Source: Basidiobolus ranarum
Lineage: Eukaryota > Basidiobolomycota > Basidiobolomycetes > Basidiobolales
NCBI GenBank assembly: GCA_040143965.1
Contig: JASJQH010000115.1
Coordinates: 1 to 28,445 of the forward strand
Direction of reading: 5' to 3'
Length of the DNA: 28,445 nt
The first letter of the stretch is position 1. Every line of letters starts with the position of its first letter. Below, piece after piece: positions 1 through 7,153 of the stretch. Both the position numbers and the translations under genes were made by a program. Under the pieces are notes generated by a model. That model ran no database searches. It had not been told where the DNA came from and worked only from the letters and a program-made list of their open reading frames with translations.

Positions 1-1130
1 AACATCTTGACTTTATCTTTGAATATTATATTCTAACTTGGCTTATTTATTTATTGACTTTGTTTAAATTGATAAATAAATATTACACCTTCTGGTGCTT
101 ATCATCCCCTAACCCTAAGAAATCGTCAAGAGCATTGATGGCAAAAATACTGCCTTTAAAATTCAATACAAAGGCGGTAGAATCACAGCTGACTGATGTT
201 CAACTCGAGGATTTCTTGGCGTTGAATGCGGTGTTGTATTCGCAATGGCCAAGTGGTATTTGAGCGACGACTTGGCGAGCTTCATATCCACTCGTGCTCC
301 AAATTACATTTGCAGTCAATACTTCCTGACAAACTCTGAGTGGCATCTCGTTCAAGGAGCAGTCAGTTCCACTCTTCATCCTTCAATTAAAGAAGTACTA
401 GTAACTGATATTGTGATTCAATTTGTTACGATAGTAAAGCGTCGAGTTCCTGGATGGACTCGCTGTAATTCAAACTCTCGGAAGACAGCCACATGCACTA
501 ATTAATAATGGCCATCGCTCGTGCCTACCAACCAGTTGACAAATCAGAATTCTATTCGTGAACTCAGTGTTTATCCAATAGAATTGGCCATCGTTCTCGA
601 CTCTCAGTTCAAACAACTAAATTGCTTGCACGAAGCACAAATACGCCAGCGTCGTACTCGACAGTCATTTGGTATAATCGAGATATTCTGCATAACGCTA
701 TTCGAGATTGTTATACATATGCTCAACACGGCGAGTTACTGTCCTTGGAGGCGGAATTGGCAAGATTAAAAATTGTTCAGGTTAAATGATCGTGAATCCA
801 TCAATCAATCGATCAAACCAAATGATGCTGAATTTTCATCTCCCGAAATCAAATATGGGAGTATTGTCAGTTAGCTAAGAGCATGAGTAACTATGACACT
901 TCTCCTGAATATTCCATATTTAGCTGTTAGATTATATTGGAACGAACTGGCGACATTTTAGGTATCTGAAAGCTTTAATATAGCTAATTTTTATGATAGT
1001 TTACTCAATATTCGCCCATTTATCTACCATTATTGGCCCCTTTTTAATAATTGATATTTCCCAATACTTTAAATACATTTGACTCTTTGGGAATAACCAA
1101 CCTCTCTACTATATTTTTGTCCCAACCCTC
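1..1130 (+). pseudogene. Coding-like but disrupted region, family not recognised
   Basis: Between about 54 and 789 the plus strand has stretches of protein-like sequence in all three phases, none making a complete protein with a clear start. Examples are a stretch containing SQLTDVQLEDFLALNAVLYS near 185-245 and one containing AQHGELLSLEAELARLKI near 720-775. The second half is open in two overlapping phases at once. I could not fit ordinary 55-80 nt introns that restore one frame, so I read it as a decayed gene or the eroded 3' end of one starting outside the window. I do not recognise a family and cannot say whether it was a host gene or an element. From about 790 to 1130 the sequence is AT-rich and non-coding and includes the upstream region of the aminotransferase gene. 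Confidence 0.3.
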
Positions 1131-2447
1131 ATGTCCTCGCCAAGTGAAAAGACGCCTCAGACAAATGGCGCAAACAGCATAACCATTTCACCAGCTACCC
1201 GTGTTGGTAAGGCGGAGCTGGATGTCTGGACCATGTTCAACATGGCTGCTGCCGAATTCCAAGCCGTCAATCTTGGTCAAGGCTTTATGAACTTTCCTGC
1301 TCGGGATTTTGTCAAAGAAGCTGCTCGCGAGGCAATCTTAGACGATTCATGCAATCAATATGCTCCTCCTCGCGGTAGACCGAGATTAAGAAACGCTCTT
1401 GCAAAGTCATACAGCAAACTTTTCGACCGTTCACTTAATCCTGATTCCGAAATCATTGTGACTGCCGGTGGTAACGAAGGTTTGTTATCAGTCTTCATGG
1501 CTTACTTAGACCCAGGGGATGAGGTGATTTTAATGGAGCCTGCATTTGATCAATACATGCCCAACATTGCCATGACTGGAGCGGTCCCAGTTTTTGTCCC
1601 TCTTAGACCACGAGAGGGTGTGGATCCCACCTCTTCCAATATATCTTCCCAAGACTGGATACTTGATATCGAAGAACTTGAGAGTAAGATTACACCTCGT
1701 ACTAAAATCATCGTTGTGAATACCCCACACAATCCCATTGGTAAAGTTTTTAGCCGTGGCGAGCTAGAAGCCATTGGTAGAGTTGCGGAAAAGCATAATT
1801 TGCTTATTGTCAGTGATGAGGTATATGATCGTTTAGTATTTGACAATGCAGAGCATGTCCCTATTGCCACTATCCCTGGCTTGTGGGAGCGGACCGTAAC
1901 CGTTGCTAGCGCTGGTAAAGCGTTTGGTGTTACCGGATGGCGTATTGGATGGGTCATTGGCCCTGAGAAGCTTGTATCTTCTGCTCTTGCTACCCATACT
2001 CGTATTGTTTTCTGTGTATCTTCGCCTATGCAGGAAGGTATTGCATGTGCCTTTGAACAGGCAGAGAGTAATCAATTCTTTGAGCAGCAGCGTGAAGAGT
2101 ACATCTCTCGTCGTGATAAACTTACTAGCGCATTTGACGCTGTCAATCTCCCATACACCATTCCCCAAGGCTCTTACTTCCTCCTAGTCAATGCTGAACG
2201 TCTTGCCCAAAAGATTCCAGCAACTTACCCCTTCCCAGCGCACATTAGTGCTCGTGGTAAGAATTATGAGTTATGCTATTTCTTTACTCGGGAAATTGGA
2301 GTAAGTTGTATTCCACCAACGGAGTTTTACTGTGAACAAGATCGCCATTTAGCTGAAAGCTACGTAAGATTTGCATTCTGTAAGACTGATGATATACTTG
2401 ACGAAGCAGCCAAGCGTCTTCTCAAAGTCAACGAATGGCTCAACTAA
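1131..2447 (+). CDS. BNA3: Kynurenine aminotransferase-like PLP enzyme (Bna3/CCBL type)
   Basis: Single-exon gene of 438 aa. It belongs to the fold-type I aminotransferases, closest in motifs to kynurenine-oxoglutarate transaminase / cysteine-conjugate beta-lyase (yeast Bna3, mammalian KAT). Such enzymes transaminate kynurenine to kynurenic acid and use other amino acids with a 2-oxo acid acceptor. Visible landmarks in order: the LGQGFMNFP segment near residue 50; TAGGNEGL for phosphate binding near 110; NTPHNP with Asn201; SDEVYDRL with Asp229, which binds the pyridine nitrogen, and Tyr232; the Schiff-base lysine Lys263 in SAGKAFGVTGWRIGW; and Arg413 in YVRFAFCK, expected to bind the substrate carboxylate. 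Length fits the family. The N-terminus (MSSPSEKTPQTNG) is polar with no basic leader, suggesting a cytosolic enzyme. AATAAA lies at 2647-2652. The family is near certain; substrate preference is inferred. Confidence 0.9.
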   Translation: MSSPSEKTPQTNGANSITISPATRVGKAELDVWTMFNMAAAEFQAVNLGQGFMNFPARDFVKEAAREAILDDSCNQYAPPRGRPRLRNALAKSYSKLFDRSLNPDSEIIVTAGGNEGLLSVFMAYLDPGDEVILMEPAFDQYMPNIAMTGAVPVFVPLRPREGVDPTSSNISSQDWILDIEELESKITPRTKIIVVNTPHNPIGKVFSRGELEAIGRVAEKHNLLIVSDEVYDRLVFDNAEHVPIATIPGLWERTVTVASAGKAFGVTGWRIGWVIGPEKLVSSALATHTRIVFCVSSPMQEGIACAFEQAESNQFFEQQREEYISRRDKLTSAFDAVNLPYTIPQGSYFLLVNAERLAQKIPATYPFPAHISARGKNYELCYFFTREIGVSCIPPTEFYCEQDRHLAESYVRFAFCKTDDILDEAAKRLLKVNEWLN

Positions 2448-2530
2448 AAGAGCCATTGATTTCTATGATTCTGGTTGATATGAATCTGGTTGGTTGGTCT
2501 ATTTCTTCCCAGGAAAATGGATTATAGTGA

Positions 2531-2560
2531 GGGTGTAATTGAAATGGGTGTAATTGAAAT
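2531..2560. repeat. 15-bp perfect tandem duplication
   Basis: Two identical head-to-tail copies of GGGTGTAATTGAAAT occupy 2531-2545 and 2546-2560, about 85 bp after the aminotransferase stop codon, probably in its 3' UTR. Confidence 0.9.
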
Positions 2561-2580
2561 GACCAGCACCATTTGTATAT

Positions 2581-2613
2581 TTTCATTCCTCCTTTCATTC
2601 CTCCTTTCATTCC
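2581..2613. repeat. 12-bp tandem repeat, 2.75 copies
   Basis: TTTCATTCCTCC is repeated at 2581 and 2593, with a partial copy at 2605-2613. A further TTTCATTCCTC occurs at 2631. The array is pyrimidine-rich and sits just upstream of the AATAAA at 2647. Confidence 0.85.
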
Positions 2614-3080
2614 ACCAACCCTAGCCCTCGTTTCATTCCTCTCCTCAATAAACGTTATCAGCCATTAGCATCAGCCATCAGTCCAATTTTATGAGAACTT
2701 GATCATGTTACCTAATTCGCGTGATAAGTGAGATAATCTGTTGAAGCATTATTTACTCGTAATGTCTCACTATTCGCACTATTTCGTGAATCAACTCAGG
2801 TTTTGAGTTAGAATGGAATCCATTGTAGGTGCTTAGTTATGAAAGACAGTTGCTGAGAAGGGAACAGGATTAGGGTGGTGGAGGGAGAATCGAAAAGTTT
2901 ATTTGAGAGAGGGTCCATGTGATGGAAACTGTGAGCACAATGACTTCAATAGCAAGGGGCCAGTATTCACAAGCTAATCAAGTGTGCAACTATCAGCTTA
3001 CTAATGAGAACGTTTGAATTGCTTAATCTGAATAAACTAGAAACAGTGCAAATGGAAGTTGGCGAGCAGGTTCATACCCG

Positions 3081-3106
3081 TACCCAAAACTGGTACCCAA
3101 AACTGA
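3081..3106. repeat. 13-bp tandem duplication
   Basis: TACCCAAAACTGG at 3081-3093 is followed directly by TACCCAAAACTGA at 3094-3106, differing at the last base. It lies about 280 bp upstream of the arrestin-fold gene. Confidence 0.85.
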
Positions 3107-3251
3107 TACCACACTAAATCTTAATTCTCATAAACAGTTAGGGATCACTACTCGCTTCTATAATCCACCATTTGCTCCTTCATCTGTCATGTTATTCTCC
3201 TACTTAATGAACCAGGTTCTGTTCTGGTTTTTGTTTGAAAGAACATTGGAT

Positions 3252-3287
3252 GAGCGAGGTGTGTTACCTGAGCGAGTTGTGTTACCT
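3252..3287. repeat. 18-bp tandem duplication with a partial third copy
   Basis: GAGCGAGGTGTGTTACCT at 3252-3269 is followed by GAGCGAGTTGTGTTACCT at 3270-3287, with one mismatch, and then by GACCGAG. It lies 100 bp upstream of the arrestin-fold start codon, so it could be in the promoter or 5' UTR. Confidence 0.85.
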
Positions 3288-3387
3288 GACCGAGATTTCT
3301 CAGCTACCTACATAAATCATTCGCCTAAGCTCTGTTGTGTCAAACAAACATCTTCTCCATCTAACTTCTCCTAATCAAAAACAGTCT

Positions 3388-4364
3388 ATGTTGAGAGTTC
3401 ATCCATCAAAGAGCCAATTACTATTGATCGGTTCAAATGATGAAGCTCCAGGTGAAATATTAACCGGCCACGTCTCTCTAAATTTAAAGACCGCCACCAA
3501 GATCACCTCTCTGAACCTGGAATTCAAGAGGAGTGTGAGTGAGTATGGTACGTAGAGAGATAACTTGTAAACACAATGGACCCACATTGATTTTTCTATA
3601 TAGCCAAGTTCACCATGATAAGTGACAAGAGTTCGACCAAGATCCTGAAGGACACCATACTTCTCCAGGCTCAGGAGGAGGAATTCCTTACCTTACCTCC
3701 TGGGAATCATGTATTTCCTTTTGAGTTTCAACTGAAGGGTGACATGGCTGAAACTGTATCGAGCTACTATGTGGTAGTTAAATACTCTCTAATAGCAGTG
3801 TTGAAACGGCACGGTTGGGGCAGTAACCTTCGAGCAAGTAAGGATATTCTTGTGAACCGCGTTTATTTTCAAAACGAGATTGATCAACTCGCGAATGTGA
3901 TGTTGTGTAACAAATGGCCCCCATTTATGGAATACCAAATGATGATAGACACTAAGGTGATTCCTTTGGGTCAAACCGTGCCCGTCAAGTTCAGTTGGTG
4001 GCCATTGGTGGATAGGATTCAGATACGTACTGTAGAATTTGCAGTCATTGAGAAGGTCATCCATACTAATGGAGAGTTGGATCGTTGGCTACCGATTAAG
4101 AGCAACCTATTACTTAATCCACCTATAGGCGCTAACAAATTAGCCTGCATATTGATTCCTTCACATTCTAACATTCACCCAGACATGAGCAATCAGTACA
4201 TCACCATCCAACACCGTTTAGAAATGAATATACATTTCGAAGTTAATCAAAAGTTAAACTCCATTGTGCTGAGATGCAGCATAATTGTTGCTCCTAAAAA
4301 TGAAGAAATCCAAGAGGACTTGCCTTCATATTCTCAGGCTCTACTGGCGCCTAGAGTGCTGTAA
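3388..4364 (+). CDS. Arrestin-fold protein (alpha-arrestin / ARRDC-like)
   Basis: Two exons, 3388-3547 and 3604-4364, give 306 aa. The N-terminal strand pattern (SQLLLIGSNDEAPGEILTGH, then two beta strands) and LTLPPGNHVFPFEFQL near residue 80 are typical of the arrestin N domain. The second half (KVIPLGQTVPVKFSWWPL, then strands ending IVAPKN) fits the C domain. Alpha-arrestins usually act as adaptors linking ubiquitin ligases or trafficking machinery to membrane cargo. No exact PPxY is visible; the closest is LPSYSQ near the C-terminus, so HECT-ligase recruitment is unproven. I start at the Met at 3388 because it aligns the first strand; an upstream in-frame ATG at 3337 would add 17 polar residues. 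A second donor, GTGAGT at 3539, is also in frame and would swap SEYA for T. Length is short for an alpha-arrestin, closer to ARRDC or VPS26-sized proteins. Confidence 0.75.
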
Positions 4365-4485
4365 ATAAGTTTTGTAAAGATTTGTAAAGTTCATGTATTG
4401 TTGTCATTAATATTAAATACTACCTATAACTCCATTTATACACCGTTTACACACCAACCTCGCGTATTAGCTAGAAGGACCCTTA

Positions 4486-4545
4486 GCCGGTTAGATGAAA
4501 ACCAGATATCTACAAGCCGGTTAGATGAAAACCAGATATCTACAA
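4486..4545. repeat. 30-bp perfect tandem duplication with decayed flanking copies
   Basis: Two identical 30-bp units start with GCCGGTTAGATGAAAACCAG at 4486 and 4516. A third, diverged start (ACCGGTTAGAAGAAT) follows at 4546, and a further ACCGGTTAG occurs at 4583. The period is a multiple of three, so it reads in frame as RLDENQISTS twice, but no gene context supports translation. Confidence 0.9.
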
Positions 4546-4998
4546 ACCGGTTAGAAGAATACTCAATTCTAGATCCCTAGAAACCGGTTAGTCAGGTCTG
4601 GATCCCCTTAGATATCTTAGGGTTAGATCTGAACACCAGAATATGTTCCCATCAATAATCAATAGATTGCCAAAAGGAGCATTAACGAAAAAAAAAGCAT
4701 GCTTGGTTGGGAGCAGGTTTAATCCAGAAAAAGCTGTGAATATAACTGTAGCCCAATAGTCTTTCTTTTCTGAAGCAATATCCTTGACATTCAAAGTATT
4801 GATTAAACAATGACTAACAAGATACTGCAGATATGATCAGACGTATACTTGGTGGGAAAGACTTGAGTGTCGCACCCATGAAATTACCAATCCGAGTTAG
4901 CTACTGTCATTAGATGCTTTCAGCATTGTTTTTGAAGACAGGCTAATAGCGCTATTGACTCACTACTGTCAAAGTACAATAGAGTATTCCACGTGAAT

Positions 4999-5081
4999 AC
5001 ACATCCTATAGGTAAGCCATAAGAACACATCCCATAGGTAAGCCAAAGGTACACATTCACACACATTCTATAGGTAAGCCA
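4999..5081. repeat. Three dispersed copies of a 21-bp repeat
   Basis: ACACATCCTATAGGTAAGCC-A occurs at 4999-5019, 5025-5045 and 5061-5081, with one variable base (CCT, CCC, TCT). Spacers are 5 and 15 bp. Each copy contains AGGTAAG, the consensus 5' splice site on the plus strand, though no exon is evident nearby. Confidence 0.9.
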
Positions 5082-5168
5082 AGCTGTTCAAATTAAAAAA
5101 TCCTTTATTTCGTCTCCAAGCGTTGAATCAAGAGAAGATACAATGTTGGGACCGTCGTCATCACCACT

Positions 5169-5420
5169 TTATGTACTACCTTCAGCAGCAGGCTCAGGCT
5201 CAGGTTTTGACCGTTGCCAAAAGAAACCTCGACCACCTGTCAGTATGTTACTGATTGGAGTCAAAATAAAGTCATCAGCGGTAGCAACTGCCACACGCGC
5301 AATATCACGAATGAATCTAATTGGAGCGATAGTATCTGGTTGAGGTTGAGCTATGGGATTAGCTTGACCGACCATGATCATAGCAACTAGGCATCCAAGA
5401 GTCATAAATTTCTTCAACAT
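5169..5420 (-). CDS. Small secreted peptide, 83 aa, function unknown
   Basis: Intronless minus-strand gene. The start at 5420 gives MLKKFMTLGCLVAMIMVGQA, a classic signal peptide with a KK n-region and a hydrophobic core, with cleavage expected after the QA or near NPIA. The mature part is about 60 aa: a Pro-rich start (PQPDTIAP), an amphipathic stretch with FIRDIARVAVATADDF, then LTGGRGFFWQR and an acidic Pro-Glu tail. There are no cysteines after the signal peptide. The frame is open to an ATG at 5504, but that ATG is the end of a TATAAA box (5504-5509), so the mRNA should start downstream and use 5420. AATAAA on the minus strand is at 5104-5109, 60 bp after the stop. It could be a secreted effector-like or antimicrobial peptide; I recognise no family. 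Confidence 0.7.
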   Translation of the reverse strand: MLKKFMTLGCLVAMIMVGQANPIAQPQPDTIAPIRFIRDIARVAVATADDFILTPISNILTGGRGFFWQRSKPEPEPAAEGST

Positions 5421-5750
5421 TGTGATATTGGCGGCGAGACGAAGTGCTTGATGGTTAAAGGGAGAAGCGAACGGTGCTAGACTGATCAGGACTAGCTGTT
5501 CCATTTATAGTGTTTAGTGACTGATATTTTGCAGTAGAATCAAACATGTTCCAACCCTTCTTGCATAAAACTCAGTCACACTTTTCAAACATCATGCATT
5601 CAGGCACACAGGATAACATTTGTATCAAACAACATGAAACTGCAAAATTAGAGGAAATGTCGATTTTATCTGTTTTCAATAAGGAGTGGTAAAAATGAGT
5701 AGTTTATTTTTCGATCAACACATGAAGATACGGAGATGTACTTTTTTCGA
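5421..5750. other. Spacer between two minus-strand genes
   Basis: It contains the short leader and TATA box of the secreted peptide gene and the 3' end of the C2 gene, with AATAAA on the minus strand at 5703-5708. Apart from the 33-bp direct repeat at 5711-5779 I see nothing else in it. Confidence 0.6.
5501..5510 (-). promoter_or_regulatory. TATA box of the small secreted peptide gene
   Basis: Read on the minus strand this is CTATAAATGG, 82 bp upstream of the start codon at 5420. Its last A is also the A of the upstream in-frame ATG, which decides the choice of the downstream start. Confidence 0.6.
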
Positions 5751-5779
5751 TTAACACATGCAGATACGGAGATGTACTT
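5711..5779. repeat. 33-bp direct repeat spanning the C2 gene stop codon
   Basis: TCGATCAACACATGAAGATA begins the copy at 5711-5743 and TCGATTAACACATGCAGATA the copy at 5747-5779. The copies differ at two bases and are 3 bp apart. The second copy holds the last codons and TAA of the C2 gene (RICMC-stop); the first is a duplicate tail lying after that stop and would read RIFMC-stop (TGA). Confidence 0.9.
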
Positions 5780-6122
5780 CACCAACAGATTTCCCTTTCT
5801 TGCTCGTTAGCACCCACCATCCCTCGATCCATCCACGTTGTGCTACCTCCTGTAGGGAGACAATACATGTACCCACTTTGTCAGTATCCAGACCAAGCAT
5901 CTCGCGATCCAGCAACTCAACATGGAGCTCATTGTGGCGATCGTCAAACTTCAATGTAAATGTTTCGTTATAGACTGGATTGGGATCATTGCGGCGTGCG
6001 GAAGTCTTTTCACTGGAAGTATATCCATGGCCAGTGTAAATTTTGAACTTGGGGTCAATTTTATCCAACAAATCGTTGTTCTTAAGGTTACGACCTTCAA
6101 TGACGGTTACTTGGATGGGCAT
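5751..6122 (-). CDS. Stand-alone C2-domain protein, 123 aa
   Basis: Intronless minus-strand gene encoding little more than one C2 domain, a beta sandwich that usually binds phospholipid membranes, often with Ca2+. Landmarks: MPIQVTVIEGRNLKNNDLLD (first strand and loop), KIDPKFKIY with Asp23 (the SDPY position), the hallmark NDPNPVYNETFTL near residues 45-57, LHVELLDREMLGLDTDK (third loop with acidic residues near 72-81), and a final strand GEVHLRI. Several acidic loop residues are present, so Ca2+ binding is possible, but the first loop is not canonical. The protein ends in Cys-Met-Cys straight after the last strand, which resembles the CXC lipidation signal of Rab proteins; that meaning is speculative. 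It is the upstream neighbour of the secreted peptide gene, same strand. Similar single-C2 proteins occur in plants and fungi, often in stress responses. Confidence 0.85.
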   Translation of the reverse strand: MPIQVTVIEGRNLKNNDLLDKIDPKFKIYTGHGYTSSEKTSARRNDPNPVYNETFTLKFDDRHNELHVELLDREMLGLDTDKVGTCIVSLQEVAQRGWIEGWWVLTSKKGKSVGEVHLRICMC

Positions 6123-6160
6123 TCTGGATTTTCTTTGGTGAACAGACCAGTGAAAGGATG

Positions 6161-6171
6161 GCTTTATAAAT
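6161..6171 (-). promoter_or_regulatory. TATA box of the C2 gene
   Basis: The minus strand reads TATTTATAAAGC about 40-50 bp upstream of the ATG at 6122, which implies a very short 5' leader. The neighbouring secreted peptide gene and the PEBP gene also have clear TATA boxes. Confidence 0.5.
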
Positions 6172-6402
6172 AAACAGACCGGGGAAAAGATGATTTTATA
6201 CGGCTTTCATTAAGCAACATTGATGGTATCTATTCTTCTTATGGCTCTATAATTAGACCAACTTCGTATATACTTGGCCACATGTGATGCTCCTCATAAG
6301 AGTTATCAACAGCACGTACGAAGTATCTGAATCTCGCTACTCCTTGCTGGTTAATAGTATGTCCTTATCCTCCAATCTTGTAAATATTAATCCAAATTCG
6401 GC

Positions 6403-6444
6403 AATTTGATATCGATATTCACCAATTTAATATCGATATTCGCC
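6403..6444. repeat. 21-bp tandem duplication containing an ATATCGATAT palindrome
   Basis: AATTTGATATCGATATTCACC at 6403-6423 (21 bp) is followed directly by a copy at 6424-6444 that differs at two positions. Each copy carries the self-complementary ATATCGATAT core. Confidence 0.85.
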
Positions 6445-7153
6445 AAGTCATCAAAAACAATACGAAGAATTTGACTGAAAGGAAATGAATGGATTTTCGG
6501 TATCAACCATGTGGGTATCAAAATTTGCCGAGTTTTCATATGTCTGTGACCGTCAGCGAGCGTCCGTAAATAGAGAGATATTCTTGGGATAGAAGTCTTT
6601 GCACAGTATACAATCCCGATTTGAGGTTAGAGTAAATTCCAGAAGAAATTGGACCGTCTAGATTCATACTCCTTGATATTTCCTAATTTGAGGGGTGATG
6701 ATTCCAGCAATTGAAGCAGCCATTGCTTTCGTTTTAATGTTGAAGAGAATTGGGAAAATAGAACATCAAACAACTTCTGGCCATACTTATGCCACATAGC
6801 AAATCGTTCCATAAAATACTCCGAATTAAACCCAACTAAAGCCGATTAAACTTCGCAGGCTAAAAGTAATAGAGGAAGTTGCCAATCATGATTCATTCAG
6901 AAATTTGATTAGTTGAGAGATGTATTTCTACCAAGAATATCTACTTAGGGTTAGGTGATTTTCCTATGATTCCCTGACATTCCCTGTGATTCCCTATGAT
7001 TTGAATATCTGGTCTTGGCATTTGTATTTTTTGACTAAATATCGCACTCGAGACGTTTGTTCGTCTGCTCATAAAACTGCTTATTTCCAAAGAAGTCCAT
7101 AAATATATTTGTATACATATTTCACAACGGCTTCATATAACTCCTCAAACAAC

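Larger units (their letters stand above)
2448..3387. other. Intergenic region with several short tandem duplications
   Basis: This holds the 3' flank of the aminotransferase gene (AATAAA at 2647) and the upstream region of the arrestin-fold gene. I see no convincing gene. An open frame at 3189-3374 reads as a hydrophobic start followed by a six-residue repeat, but the repeat comes from an 18-bp DNA duplication and there is no other support. Four separate short tandem repeats lie here and are listed separately. Confidence 0.6.
4365..5168. other. Intergenic region between convergent genes, with repeats
   Basis: This lies between the 3' ends of the arrestin-fold gene (+) and the small secreted peptide gene (-). 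It holds a 30-bp tandem repeat, a three-copy 21-bp repeat and one TTAGGGTTAG motif at 4617-4626. An open frame at 4398-4580 owes its length to the 30-bp repeat, and a minus-strand frame at 4588-4794 has no recognisable features. I call neither a gene. Confidence 0.6.
6123..7153. other. Intergenic region between divergent genes (C2 and LCB1)
   Basis: This is a shared upstream region with a TATA box for the C2 gene at its left end. It contains a 21-bp direct repeat, a TTAGGGTTAGG motif at 6945-6955 about 200 bp upstream of LCB1, and a run of related TTCCCTRTGAT words at 6967-7000. An open frame of 61 codons on the minus strand (6627-6812) has no signal peptide, domain or context that would support a gene. 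Confidence 0.6.

Noticed and set aside
1530-2187. Long open frames on both strands inside the aminotransferase gene
   Set aside because: They lie wholly within a conserved coding sequence in other frames.
4398-4580. Open frame with a repeated RLDENQISTS peptide
   Set aside because: Its length is explained by a 30-bp duplication whose period is a multiple of three; there is no promoter, homologue or codon signal.
5421-5504. Extended N-terminus of the secreted peptide from the ATG at 5504
   Set aside because: That ATG overlaps the TATA box, and the downstream start gives a perfect signal peptide.
5169-6122. C2 and secreted peptide genes as a two-gene toxin or effector cassette
   Set aside because: They share strand and TATA-type promoters, but each has its own TATA box and polyadenylation signal, and neither matches a toxin or immunity family.
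6627-6812. A 61-residue minus-strand protein between the C2 gene and LCB1
   Set aside because: It has no signal peptide, motif, promoter or recognisable relative.
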